50,944 nucleotides of DNA from DASSWG01 sp035705295 (GTDB lineage Bacteria > Bacteroidota > Bacteroidia > Flavobacteriales > Flavobacteriaceae), in the NCBI GenBank assembly GCA_035705295.1, contig DASSWG010000040.1, positions 1-50,944 of the forward strand, in the 5' to 3' direction. This document shows, one piece after another, positions 39,545-47,872 of the stretch. The stretch's first letter is position 1, and every line of letters begins with the position of its first letter. The translations under genes and the position numbers were made by a program. A model generated the notes under the pieces. The model had not been told where the DNA came from, ran no database searches, and was given only the letters and a program-made list of their open reading frames with translations.

Positions 39545-40681
39545 ATGAAGTTGGAGAAGAAAGAAATTTTAAGTGCCTTGGAAACCATTACGGTTGCGGG
39601 GGAAGGAAAAAACATGGTGGAAAGCGGCGCCGTACAAAACGTGGTTACTTTTGGTGATGAAGTAATTGTTGACCTGCAGTTATCCACGCCTGCCCTTCAT
39701 ATAAAAAAACGTGCGGAAGTTGACGTCATGAAAGCCATTCACGAAAAAGTATATGAAAAAGCCAAAGTACAGGTAAATGTAAAAGTGGATGCCCAAAAAA
39801 AAGAAAAGGCACCGGAAATAAAAGGGAAACCCATTCCGGGCATCAAAAATATTGTGGCCGTGGCCTCAGGAAAAGGTGGCGTGGGAAAATCCACCATCAC
39901 GGCCAATTTGGCGGTAAGCCTCGCAAAAATGGGCTTCAAAGTCGGTTTGTTGGATGCTGATATTTATGGCCCTTCGCAAACCATGATGTTCGATGTTGCT
40001 TCTGAGCGCCCGCTTTCTGTGAATGTCAATGGAAAATCAAAAATGAAACCCATCGAAAATCACGGGGTGAAAATTTTGTCCATCGGTTTTTTCACCAAAC
40101 CCAATCAAGCGGTGATTTGGCGCGGACCAATGGCGGCTAAAGCCTTGAACCAAATGATTTTTGACGCCGCTTGGGGCGAGCTCGATTTTTTATTGGTCGA
40201 CCTGCCTCCCGGAACGGGCGACATTCACCTTTCGATCATGCAATCGCTGCCAATTACCGGTGCCGTGGTCGTGAGCACGCCGCAAAATGTGGCGCTTGCC
40301 GATGCACGAAAAGGCGTGGCGATGTTCCAACAGGAAAGCATCAATGTTCCCGTTTTGGGAATTGTGGAAAATATGGCTTATTTCACCCCGGAAGAGTTAC
40401 CGGAAAACAAATATTATATTTTCGGGAAACAAGGGGCAAAAAACCTTGCGAAAGATTTGGAAATCCCTTTTTTAGGAGAAATGCCATTAGTACAAAGCTT
40501 GCGCGAATCAGGCGATATTGGTCATCCCGCGGCGCTACAAACGGCGACCCCGCTTGAAGAAGCTTTTGAAGCGCTTACCCGAAATGTAGTGCAACAAACC
40601 GTTGACCGCAACAAAAGCCTGCCCGCGACAGAGGCTATCAAAATTACCACAATGGCAGGATGCAGCGCCATAAAAAAGTGA
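39545..40681 (+). CDS. Mrp/NBP35-type Fe-S carrier ATPase (ApbC)
   Basis: This 378-residue protein has an N-terminal DUF59/MIP18 domain (about 1-80: LSALETITVAGEGKNMVES) and a P-loop ATPase domain with ASGKGGVGKSTITANLAVSL (Walker A, near 107-120), DADIYGPSQTMMF and LLVDLPPGTGDIHLSI. This is the Mrp/ApbC architecture for Fe-S cluster transfer. It is followed at 4 bases by nifU, so both may share iron-linked control through the upstream palindrome. Confidence 0.93.
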   Translation: MKLEKKEILSALETITVAGEGKNMVESGAVQNVVTFGDEVIVDLQLSTPALHIKKRAEVDVMKAIHEKVYEKAKVQVNVKVDAQKKEKAPEIKGKPIPGIKNIVAVASGKGGVGKSTITANLAVSLAKMGFKVGLLDADIYGPSQTMMFDVASERPLSVNVNGKSKMKPIENHGVKILSIGFFTKPNQAVIWRGPMAAKALNQMIFDAAWGELDFLLVDLPPGTGDIHLSIMQSLPITGAVVVSTPQNVALADARKGVAMFQQESINVPVLGIVENMAYFTPEELPENKYYIFGKQGAKNLAKDLEIPFLGEMPLVQSLRESGDIGHPAALQTATPLEEAFEALTRNVVQQTVDRNKSLPATEAIKITTMAGCSAIKK

Positions 40682-40685
40682 AATC

Positions 40686-40925
40686 ATGAAAAAAGAGGAA
40701 TTAAGATCAAATGTGGAAAAAGCGCTGGAGGAAATCCGGCCGTTCCTAAAAAACGACGGCGGCGACATTTCGCTCATTTCCATCGAAAACGGCAAGTTGG
40801 TAAAAGTACAATTGCAGGGAAATTGCGTCGGTTGCCACGTGAATCAAATGACACTGAAGTCGGGCGTGGAAATGACCATCAAAAAATATGCCCCGCAAAT
40901 TGAAAAGGTCGTGAATGTGGAATAG
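40686..40925 (+). CDS. NifU C-terminal-domain Fe-S scaffold protein
   Basis: This 79-residue protein is the NifU C-terminal domain alone: ALEEIRPFLKNDGGDISLISIENGKLVKVQLQGNCVGCHVNQMTLKSGVE. The two Cys of CVGC carry a transient cluster. It lies four bases after the mrp-like ATPase gene, so it probably acts with it in cluster delivery. Confidence 0.93.
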   Translation: MKKEELRSNVEKALEEIRPFLKNDGGDISLISIENGKLVKVQLQGNCVGCHVNQMTLKSGVEMTIKKYAPQIEKVVNVE

Positions 40926-40990
40926 GCTGGAAGCCGAAGGTCGGAAGACGAAAAACAAACGAAACCCGAAACCTTGAATTTTGAATTTTA
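40926..40990 (+). repeat. Repeat-like spacer before the ferredoxin reductase gene
   Basis: The gap is composed of GGAAGCCGAAGGTCGGAAGA-type and TTGAATTTTGAATTTTAAAT-type wording, both of the degenerate spacer style seen elsewhere. No promoter is apparent, so the reductase gene may be read through from mrp-nifU. Confidence 0.4.
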
Positions 40991-40994
40991 AATC

Positions 40995-42053
40995 GTGATC
41001 AAAACAGATATATTGATAATCGGCGCGGGGCCCACAGGGCTTTTTACCGTTTTTGAAGCAGGCTTGCTAAAATTGAAATGCCACCTTATCGATGCTTTGC
41101 CACAACCTGGAGGCCAATGTTCGGAGATTTATCCCAAAAAACCCATTTATGATATCCCGGCCTTTCCGGAAATATTGGCGGGCGATTTGGTGAAGAATCT
41201 AATGGAACAAATCAAGCCTTTTGAACCGGGATTTACTTTAGGCGAACGTTCGGAAACCATTGAAAAATTGGACGACGGAACTTTTATCGTCACCACCAAT
41301 AAAGGCACAAAACATCACGCTCCAATAGTGGCAATTGCCGGAGGTTTGGGAAGTTTCGAGCCGCGGAAACCACCTATTCCAAACCTTTTCAATTTTGAGG
41401 ACAAAGGAATTTCGTACATCATCCGCGATCCGGAAGTTTACCGCGACAAAAAAGTGGTGATCGCAGGCGGTGGGGATTCCGCTTTGGATTGGAGTATTTT
41501 CTTGGCCGATATTGCTTCGGAAGTTACCTTGGTGCACCGCCGCAACGAGTTTCGTGGCGCGTTGGATTCGGTGGACAAAGTGCGGGAGTTGAAAAATTTG
41601 GGCAAAATCAATTTGATGACCCCGGCAGAAATCAAAGAAGTAAAAGGAGAAGACCAGTTGGAGGCGGTTTTGATCCACAAATCGAGCGATGCTTCGGAAG
41701 AACTATGGCTGGAAACCGATCATTTTATTCCGTTGTTCGGGCTTTCCCCAAAATTGGGGCCCATTGCGGATTGGGGCTTGGAAATTGAGAAAAACGCCAT
41801 TAAAGTGGATAATACGCTGGACTACCAAACCAACATTCCGGGCATCTATGCCATTGGCGACGTGAACACTTATCCCGGAAAATTGAAGTTGATTTTGTGC
41901 GGTTTCCACGAAGCGACCTTGATGTGCCAAAGTGCCTATCAACGTATTTTTCCCGATAAGAAATACGTGATGAAATATACCACGGTCGGCGGTGTCGAAG
42001 GTTTTGACGGCAGCAAAAAAGAAGCGCCAAAAGCAGTGGTCAAGGCGATTTAA
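40995..42053 (+). CDS. Ferredoxin-NADP reductase, thioredoxin-reductase-like (YumC type)
   Basis: This 352-residue flavoprotein has the FAD-binding IIGAGPTGLFTVFEA at the N-terminus, PGGQCSEIYP, the NADPH-binding VVIAGGGDSALDW in the middle and GIYAIGDVNTYPGKLKLILCGFHEA near the end. No CxxC redox pair is present, which marks the YumC-type FNR and not thioredoxin reductase. The start is GTG. It follows mrp-nifU, in line with an electron supply for Fe-S or ferredoxin systems. Confidence 0.9.
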   Translation: MIKTDILIIGAGPTGLFTVFEAGLLKLKCHLIDALPQPGGQCSEIYPKKPIYDIPAFPEILAGDLVKNLMEQIKPFEPGFTLGERSETIEKLDDGTFIVTTNKGTKHHAPIVAIAGGLGSFEPRKPPIPNLFNFEDKGISYIIRDPEVYRDKKVVIAGGGDSALDWSIFLADIASEVTLVHRRNEFRGALDSVDKVRELKNLGKINLMTPAEIKEVKGEDQLEAVLIHKSSDASEELWLETDHFIPLFGLSPKLGPIADWGLEIEKNAIKVDNTLDYQTNIPGIYAIGDVNTYPGKLKLILCGFHEATLMCQSAYQRIFPDKKYVMKYTTVGGVEGFDGSKKEAPKAVVKAI

Positions 42054-42104
42054 AAAGAGACCATGTTTTTTTCAGCAAAAAGATATATTCAAACCTTTTT
42101 CAAA

Positions 42105-42929
42105 TTAACCCAAGCCTACATCGAGCGACATCATAATGATAAACCCGCCGATAAAACCCATCGTTGCAATATCGGTAAATCCGCCGCGTTGCGATTCGGG
42201 CACCACTTCTTCCACAACCACAAAGATCATCGCCCCTGCCGCAAAAGCCAATGCGTAGGGCAAAATTGGCTCGAAAGTCAGTACCGCCCACGCTCCCAAT
42301 ACAGCGGCAAAAGGTTCGACAATAGCCGAAAGTTGCCCGTAGTTGAAACTTTTCCATCGGCTCAATCCGGTTCGGCGCAAGGGCATGGAAACCGCGATCC
42401 CTTCCGGGAAGTTTTGTAGTCCTATACCAATCGCCAATGCCACGGCCCCACCAATGGTAGCCCCTTCGATTCCGGCACCCACAGCCCCGAACAAAACCCC
42501 AATGGCCAATCCTTCGGGAATGTTGTGCAAGGTAATTGCCAAAGTCAGCAAAATAGACTTGTGCCAAGGAGTTTTGATCCCTTCTTTTTCACTCATCCTA
42601 AAATTGATGTGCAAATGTGGCAGCACTTTGTCCAAACCGAACAAGAACAACGCGCCCAAACCGAAACCAATCACCGGCGGAACCACCTTTTCAAAACCTT
42701 CGCCCGGGCTCATTTCAATAGCCGGGGAAAGCAAACTCCAAAAACTCGCGGCCACCATCACGCCACCGGTAAACCCCAGCATGCCGTCAAAAAAAGCGCG
42801 GCTCATATTTTTGAACATAAAAACAAAAGATGCACCCACGGCGGTAACGCCCCATGTGAACAAAGTGGCGTACAAAGCTGCCAAAATGGGGTTGATGCTT
42901 TCAAGATAAGTAGTGATTGATTCCAACAT
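42105..42929 (-). CDS. ZIP-family divalent metal transporter
   Basis: This 274-residue membrane protein has eight hydrophobic helices and the ZIP signatures LTLAITLHNIPEGLAIGVLFG (helix 4, His and Glu in HNIPEG) and GIGLQNFPEGIAVSMPLRR (helix 5). It should bring Zn, Mn or Fe into the cell. It follows the MntR-type regulator gene by three bases on the same strand, so metal supply is probably controlled by that protein. Confidence 0.92.
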   Translation of the reverse strand: MLESITTYLESINPILAALYATLFTWGVTAVGASFVFMFKNMSRAFFDGMLGFTGGVMVAASFWSLLSPAIEMSPGEGFEKVVPPVIGFGLGALFLFGLDKVLPHLHINFRMSEKEGIKTPWHKSILLTLAITLHNIPEGLAIGVLFGAVGAGIEGATIGGAVALAIGIGLQNFPEGIAVSMPLRRTGLSRWKSFNYGQLSAIVEPFAAVLGAWAVLTFEPILPYALAFAAGAMIFVVVEEVVPESQRGGFTDIATMGFIGGFIIMMSLDVGLG

Positions 42930-42932
42930 AAT

Positions 42933-43589
42933 TTATAAGGTTTTAATGTACAGGTTATTTGCCGTTAAATTTGAAATGGTATGAAACTCGTTGTTTGTTT
43001 TGATCTTTATCGATTGGTCGAAACTCTCTTTTTCGACGACGGAAATTTCTTCCCCCAAAGCAATATTAATCTTATCCAAATAGCGCAAAAAAGTGGGCGA
43101 AGAATCTTTTACACCCATGCAAATTCCGGATTTTCCAATTTCCAGTTCGGACAACAAACGGTTATCGTACACCGTGAAATTCCCTTTCTCGTTCGGGATG
43201 GGGTCGCCGTGGGGATCGCGTTTGGGATAACCCAAAAATTTGTCGAGTTGGCGGGTAAGTTTTTCGGATTTGATGTGTTCCAATTGTTCGGCGATTTCGT
43301 GCACCTCGTCCCAAGAAAATTCCAATTTTTCAACCAAAAAAACCTCCCATAACCGGTGTTTTCGGATCACTTTGATCGCGGTTTCTTTCCCGCTTTGGCT
43401 CAATTTGGCTCCTTGATATTTCTTATAGTTCACCAACTTTTTGTCGGCAAGTTTTTTTACCATATCAGTTACCGACGAAGGTTTGGTTTCCATTTTTTTC
43501 GCCAAAGAATTAGTGTTTGCACCATTATCGAACTTTTGTTCCAAATGGAAAATGGCTTTGAGGTAGTTTTCTTCTGAAAAAGTGAGCAT
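42933..43589 (-). CDS. DtxR/MntR-family metal-dependent repressor
   Basis: This 218-residue protein has an N-terminal winged-helix domain (LTFSEENYLKAIFHLEQ, SSVTDMVKKLADKKLVNY), a dimerisation and metal-binding domain (HRLWEVFLVEKLEFSWDEVHEIAEQLEHI, His and Glu ligands) and a C-terminal FeoA-like SH3 domain from about residue 145. It is likely to control the ZIP gene and itself, through the palindrome in the divergent promoter. Mn or Fe is the probable co-repressor. Confidence 0.9.
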   Translation of the reverse strand: MLTFSEENYLKAIFHLEQKFDNGANTNSLAKKMETKPSSVTDMVKKLADKKLVNYKKYQGAKLSQSGKETAIKVIRKHRLWEVFLVEKLEFSWDEVHEIAEQLEHIKSEKLTRQLDKFLGYPKRDPHGDPIPNEKGNFTVYDNRLLSELEIGKSGICMGVKDSSPTFLRYLDKINIALGEEISVVEKESFDQSIKIKTNNEFHTISNLTANNLYIKTL

Positions 43590-43641
43590 CGCAATATTTT
43601 TAAAGGTCAAAAATATAAATTTTAATTATATAAAACAAATT

Positions 43642-43674
43642 TTTAGATATATCTAAATTATATTTTTATATTTG
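43642..43674 (+). promoter_or_regulatory. MntR-type operator palindrome and -7 box
   Basis: TTTAGATATATCTAAA (43642-43657) is a perfect 16-base palindrome, and TATATTTG (43667-43674) is a plus-strand -7 box for the outer-membrane protein gene. The palindrome covers the -33 region of that promoter and lies 53 bases before the repressor start, so it could control both directions. Confidence 0.65.
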
Positions 43675-43690
43675 TAAAAAATTAAATTCG

Positions 43691-44476
43691 ATGAAACAAA
43701 TATTCCTTTTGCCACTATTTTGGCTGTGTTTAGCCGCAAAAGCGCAAGAAACCGAAGAAAATTACGGAGCGATTATTACCGACCGACCAGACCAGACCGA
43801 ATCGCCAAACTTGGTATCGACCGGATTCTTACAAATTGAAACTGGTTTTGCGTTCGAAGAAGCCAGTACTTCAAATTTTAATGAAAAAACCACGACCTAC
43901 AATGCCACCTTGTTGCGTTATGGATTGCTCGACAATCTGGAACTCCGGCTCGGGTTCGATTTCAGCGAAACCGAAACCAAATTGAAAAATGGCTTGGGAA
44001 CCAATCTTTCCAGTGGAATGAGTCCATTATACGCGGGTTTCAAAATAGGAGTCACAGAAGAAAAAGGTATGTTGCCGAAAATTGGTTTTTTGGGAGGCGT
44101 TTTGTTGCCGTTCACTGCTGCAGATGCTTTTCGACCCACCTACACAGGTGGGGAATTCCGGTTTGCATTTGCGCATACCTTGAGCGACAAATGGAGTTTG
44201 TCATACAATACCGGTGTTTCTTGGAACGGAACAACGCCTAACGCAAGTTATTTGTACAGTTTGGTTTGGGGATATGCGTTCACGGAAAAATTATCTGCAT
44301 TTGCGGAAGTTTACGGGAGTTTCCCGGAAGACGAGAAAGCACAACATTTGGCCGATGCCGGATTGACCTATTTAATTTCCAACAACTTTCAACTGGACCT
44401 TGCCGCCGGAACAGGAATATCGACCGATCAGGATTTTTTTGTGGGAATTGGGGCAAGCCTTCGGTTGCCAAAATAA
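43691..44476 (+). CDS. Outer-membrane transporter-like beta-barrel protein
   Basis: This 261-residue protein has a signal peptide (MKQIFLLPLFWLCLAAKAQ) and reads as a barrel: IITDRPDQTESPNLVSTGFLQIETGFAFEE, then YGLLDNLELRLGFDFSET and LSYNTGVSWNGTT. It resembles the PF13557 family labelled phenol metabolism protein MetA-like, but the substrate is unknown. It is divergent from the MntR-type repressor and shares its operator, so it may be a metal-regulated outer-membrane protein. Confidence 0.75.
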   Translation: MKQIFLLPLFWLCLAAKAQETEENYGAIITDRPDQTESPNLVSTGFLQIETGFAFEEASTSNFNEKTTTYNATLLRYGLLDNLELRLGFDFSETETKLKNGLGTNLSSGMSPLYAGFKIGVTEEKGMLPKIGFLGGVLLPFTAADAFRPTYTGGEFRFAFAHTLSDKWSLSYNTGVSWNGTTPNASYLYSLVWGYAFTEKLSAFAEVYGSFPEDEKAQHLADAGLTYLISNNFQLDLAAGTGISTDQDFFVGIGASLRLPK

Positions 44477-44495
44477 AAAAATTCATTCAAAAAGA

Positions 44496-44638
44496 GTAAC
44501 TAGTCAGTTTCCGTTAATATGAATGGTTTCAAGCCTTTTTTACCCCTTTCCCTAAAGGGTGAAAGGCTTGAAATGTGCTTGATTCCCTTTAGGGTTAGGG
44601 CAAAATAAGTGCATTTCAAAACGATACTGATTAGTTAC
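44496..44638. repeat. Fold-back element between convergent genes
   Basis: Outer arms GTAACTAGTCAGT (44496-44508) and ACTGATTAGTTAC (44626-44638) pair with one mismatch. An inner hairpin has perfect 12-base arms TTTCAAGCCTTT (44527-44538) and AAAGGCTTGAAA (44562-44573) with CCCTTTCCCTAAAGGG-type wording in its loop. It fills most of the 184-base gap between two convergent genes and could be a terminator or a small MITE-like element. Confidence 0.6.
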
Positions 44639-44660
44639 CAAAAAAAGAAATAAAAAAGCT

Positions 44661-45398
44661 TCAAAATCCCCGTTCTTTTTGAATTTTATCGTAAGCTTCC
44701 TGCACTTTGGTGAATTTTTCCTGTGCCCCCTTTTGGTAGGCCTCGTCCATGTGTTGCAATTTATCGGGATGGTATTTTTTGGCCATCGTCCGGAATGCTT
44801 TTTTTACTTCTTCATCAGTTGCGGTTTTTTCTATTTCCAAGATTTTATACGCCGTATCGGCCGCTTGGAAAAACATGGCTTTGATGCTTTCAAAATCTTG
44901 TCTTCCCAAGCGTAAATACCCCGCGATTTCAGACAGCTTGTTCAGTTCACCTTGAGAAACACCACCGTCGGCATTCGCGATACTGAACAAAAAGTGGAGG
45001 ATTTGCAAACGCACTTCGTAGCGGGTGCGTTGTTGCAAATACAAACAAATGCGTTGTGCGGAAATCTCCCGGTTTTTGATGACTTCGTTGAACGTTCGAA
45101 ATGTGGCGTTGGCACGTTCTTTTCCGTAGGCTTGCACAAAATAGGAGCGCACATAATCGAGTTCGCGCTGGTTCACTTTTCCGTCGGCTTTGATGACCAG
45201 TGATGCCAATGAAAGCAAATTCAATTCAAAATCACCCGGCGAAACCCGTTGTGCTTGTTTAAAAACTTGTTGAAATTGCCCTTGGGAAGCATTCCCCCGA
45301 AAAAAGAATTCGATCACGCTTCCGATCAAAAACCCAAGGACCGCACCCGGAATACGGGCGTACATATAACCCAAAATGGCTCCCAACCATTTGATCAT
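44661..45398 (-). CDS. DjlA-like TerB-DnaJ protein
   Basis: This 245-residue protein has a short N-terminal hydrophobic segment (KWLGAILGYMYARIPGAVLGFLIG, ~2-27), a TerB helical domain (~50-170: LASLVIKADGKVNQRELDYVRSYFVQ), and a C-terminal J domain (~180-245: AYKILEIEKTATDEEVKKAFRTMAKKYHPDKL) with the HPD motif. This is the DjlA order. It would stimulate DnaK at the inner membrane. The ATG at 45398 is chosen by the membrane helix. Confidence 0.9.
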   Translation of the reverse strand: MIKWLGAILGYMYARIPGAVLGFLIGSVIEFFFRGNASQGQFQQVFKQAQRVSPGDFELNLLSLASLVIKADGKVNQRELDYVRSYFVQAYGKERANATFRTFNEVIKNREISAQRICLYLQQRTRYEVRLQILHFLFSIANADGGVSQGELNKLSEIAGYLRLGRQDFESIKAMFFQAADTAYKILEIEKTATDEEVKKAFRTMAKKYHPDKLQHMDEAYQKGAQEKFTKVQEAYDKIQKERGF

Positions 45399-45420
45399 AA
45401 CGCTGAAGCTTTTAAAAGTG

Positions 45421-45428
45421 CAAATATA
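45421..45428 (-). promoter_or_regulatory. -7 box TATATTTG of the djlA-like gene
   Basis: Minus-strand TAnnTTTG match 22 bases before the start. Confidence 0.5.
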
Positions 45429-45565
45429 CGGGGTCATTGGCAATTCCATCGGCGTTTTTTCGACAAAAAAGAAAAACGAGGAACATTCAAAACTTCTATT
45501 GACAAAACCTATCCGTCAATAATGATTTGAAATTTTGAAAAACGTTGTAAGCGAAGTTTATTTGG

Positions 45566-45573
45566 TATCTTTG
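45566..45573 (+). promoter_or_regulatory. -7 box TATCTTTG of the bacilliredoxin gene
   Basis: TAnnTTTG match 30 bases before the ATG, with a TTG at 45545-45547 at -33 spacing. The remainder of the 205-base divergent gap shows nothing else. Confidence 0.5.
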
Positions 45574-45603
45574 CAATTAATTTCCAAATAAAAAAACAAA
45601 GCT

Positions 45604-46014
45604 ATGTATCCAGCCGATTTAATAAAACCCATGCAAGAGGAACTGACCCTCGAAGGTTTCCAAGATTTGCATACCGAACAAGAAGTGGACAACGCGATCG
45701 CAAAAGAAGGAACTACCTTGGTGGTGGTGAATTCGGTTTGTGGTTGTGCGGCCGCAAATGCGCGACCGGGAGCAAAAATGTCGCTTAAAAACGACAAAAA
45801 ACCCACCCATTTGGTAACCGTTTTTGCGGGCGTGGACAAAGAAGCGACCGATAAAGCACGTTCCTATATGGTTCCATTTCCCCCAAGTTCACCTTCCATG
45901 GCTTTGTTCAAGGATGGCGAGCTGGTCCATATGTTGGAACGCCACCACATCGAAGGCCGCCCTGCGGAAATGATCGCCGAAAATTTGCAAGAAGCCTATA
46001 ATCAATATTGCTAA
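45604..46014 (+). CDS. Bacilliredoxin (BrxA/BrxB, YphP/YqiW family)
   Basis: This 136-residue protein has the CGC motif at residues 46-48 within VVVNSVCGCAAANARPGA, and MALFKDGELVHMLERHHIEGR near the C-terminus. In Bacillus this family removes bacillithiol from protein cysteines. Many flavobacteria also carry the family. Whether bacillithiol is made here cannot be seen in this window. Confidence 0.92.
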   Translation: MYPADLIKPMQEELTLEGFQDLHTEQEVDNAIAKEGTTLVVVNSVCGCAAANARPGAKMSLKNDKKPTHLVTVFAGVDKEATDKARSYMVPFPPSSPSMALFKDGELVHMLERHHIEGRPAEMIAENLQEAYNQYC

Positions 46015-46030
46015 AAAGCCCATCCCCAAA

Positions 46031-46052
46031 CCCCTTCCCCAAAGGGAAGGGG
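46031..46052. terminator. Stem-loop after the bacilliredoxin gene
   Basis: CCCCTTCCC and GGGAAGGGG are perfect 9-base arms around CAAA, 17 bases after the stop codon. The wording CCCCAAACCCCTTCCCC matches the C-rich repeat family also found inside leuS. It may terminate the bacilliredoxin transcript; there is no strong T tract. Confidence 0.6.
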
Positions 46053-46095
46053 TTTAAAAAAGCTTTCAAATGCAAGCCGGTCTGTGGTTGATTGA

Positions 46096-46830
46096 ATGAA
46101 AAAAGTTTTCGCATACATTCTTTCGGTAATCTATTACCCGATTTTTGGGTTGACATTGTTGATGTTCCATCCAATACAATGGGTTTGCTTCAATTTATTC
46201 GGCTATCAAGCACACAAAAAAAGTGTGGATATTTTCAATTGGTGCCTCTTGCGTTGTTTGAATATTTTGGGAACGCGCATCCATTTTGAAAATCCGTTCC
46301 CTTTGAAAAAAAACGTGCCGCACATCATTGTTGCCAACCACCAAAGCTTGTACGATATTTCGCCCATTATTTGGCATTTGCGGAAACTGCACCCAAAATT
46401 CATCAGCAAAAAAGAATTGGGAAAAGGAATTCCGAGCATTTCCTATAATTTGCGCCACGGAGGTTCCATTTTGATCGACCGTGGAAATCCGCGGCAAGCA
46501 TTGCCGGAAATCAAGAAATTTTCCGATTATTTGAACAAAACCAAGCATGCGGCCGTAATTTTTCCCGAAGGGACGAGAAGCAGAAACGGAGTTCCAAAAA
46601 AGTTTTCGCCCAATGGATTGAAAATGTTGTTCAAATTTTGTCCCGAAGCAGTGATCGTCCCCGTGACCATCAACAATGCGTGGAAACTTCAAAAATATGG
46701 CAGCTTCCCTTTAAATATTGGCATAAAATTGGTATGTAAAGTACAAGAACCTATCTTTGTAAAAGGAAACGACCCTGATGCATTGGTGATTATGGTCGAA
46801 GAAAGCATCAAAAAAGATATCATTAATTAG
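46096..46830 (+). CDS. plsC: 1-acyl-sn-glycerol-3-phosphate acyltransferase
   Basis: This 244-residue membrane acyltransferase adds the second acyl chain of phosphatidic acid. An N-terminal hydrophobic region (about 1-35) is followed by VANHQSLYD (HX4D, near residues 78-83) and IFPEGTRSRNG. It lies 11 bases before an acyl-ACP desaturase gene, so both likely act in making membrane lipids. Confidence 0.9.
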   Translation: MKKVFAYILSVIYYPIFGLTLLMFHPIQWVCFNLFGYQAHKKSVDIFNWCLLRCLNILGTRIHFENPFPLKKNVPHIIVANHQSLYDISPIIWHLRKLHPKFISKKELGKGIPSISYNLRHGGSILIDRGNPRQALPEIKKFSDYLNKTKHAAVIFPEGTRSRNGVPKKFSPNGLKMLFKFCPEAVIVPVTINNAWKLQKYGSFPLNIGIKLVCKVQEPIFVKGNDPDALVIMVEESIKKDIIN

Positions 46831-46841
46831 GAAAAATACAT

Positions 46842-47840
46842 ATGTCGCAGTTCAATATACGTTTGGAAGTAATGCAGCAGTTGGAGCCAAAAGTAAATGG
46901 TTTCATAGAGGATTATTTGATCCCTGTGGACAGCATTTGGCAACCTACCGACTTTTTGCCCAACTCGCAAGCAGACACCTTTTTTGACGAGGTCACCGAA
47001 TTGCGCGAACTTGCCAAAGAACTCCCCTATGATTTTTGGGTCGTGCTTGTGGGCGACACCATCACCGAAGAAGCATTGCCAACTTACGAAGCTTGGCTGA
47101 TGGACGTGGAAGGAATCAACCAGCACGACGGCGTTCACGGAAATGGCTGGTCCAAATGGGTGCGGCAATGGAGCGGTGAAGAAAACCGGCACGGCGACAC
47201 CTTGAACAAATACCTTTATTTGTCCGGAAGGGTAAATATGAAGGAAATTGAACGCACCACACAGCACTTGATCAACGATGGTTTTGATATCGGAACCGAC
47301 CGCGATCCCTACAAAAATTTTGTGTACACCAGTTTTCAAGAATTGGCAACTTACATTTCGCACAACCGCGTGGCGAAAATGGCCAAGCAATATTCCAACA
47401 AATCTTTGGCGAAAATGTGCAAGATCATTTCCGGGGACGAAATGCGGCATTACAACGCCTATAGCACTTTTGTGAAAGAAATACTTACGGTGGACCCCAG
47501 CGGAATGATGATTGCTTTCAAAGAAATGATGAAAAACAAAATCATTATGCCGGCACAATTCCTGCGGGAATCGGGCGAAAGTATGGGCACTGCATTTGAT
47601 GAATTTTCAAATGCCGCCCAACGTATTGGTGTTTATACCGGAAAAGATTATGTGGACATTATGCGGAAATTGATCGAAAAGTGGGACATCGCCAATCTCA
47701 AAGGCTTGAACGAAGAAGCTGAAAAAGCACGCGATTTTGTGATGGCACTCCCTGCACGAATGGAGCGCATCAACCAGCGCATTCGAATTCCGGAAGAAGT
47801 CACACATTTCAAATGGGTGAACCCGGCAATGGTGAAGTAA
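46842..47840 (+). CDS. Soluble acyl-ACP desaturase
   Basis: This 332-residue di-iron enzyme belongs to the plant stearoyl-ACP desaturase type. The two iron-binding motifs are SGEENRHGDTLNKY (EExxH) and ISGDEMRHYNAY (DExxH), about 70 residues apart in the four-helix bundle. It introduces a double bond in ACP-bound fatty acids. It forms a likely operon with plsC. Confidence 0.92.
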   Translation: MSQFNIRLEVMQQLEPKVNGFIEDYLIPVDSIWQPTDFLPNSQADTFFDEVTELRELAKELPYDFWVVLVGDTITEEALPTYEAWLMDVEGINQHDGVHGNGWSKWVRQWSGEENRHGDTLNKYLYLSGRVNMKEIERTTQHLINDGFDIGTDRDPYKNFVYTSFQELATYISHNRVAKMAKQYSNKSLAKMCKIISGDEMRHYNAYSTFVKEILTVDPSGMMIAFKEMMKNKIIMPAQFLRESGESMGTAFDEFSNAAQRIGVYTGKDYVDIMRKLIEKWDIANLKGLNEEAEKARDFVMALPARMERINQRIRIPEEVTHFKWVNPAMVK

Positions 47841-47872
47841 AATTTCCTTATTAATTCTCGAGAACAACAGCT

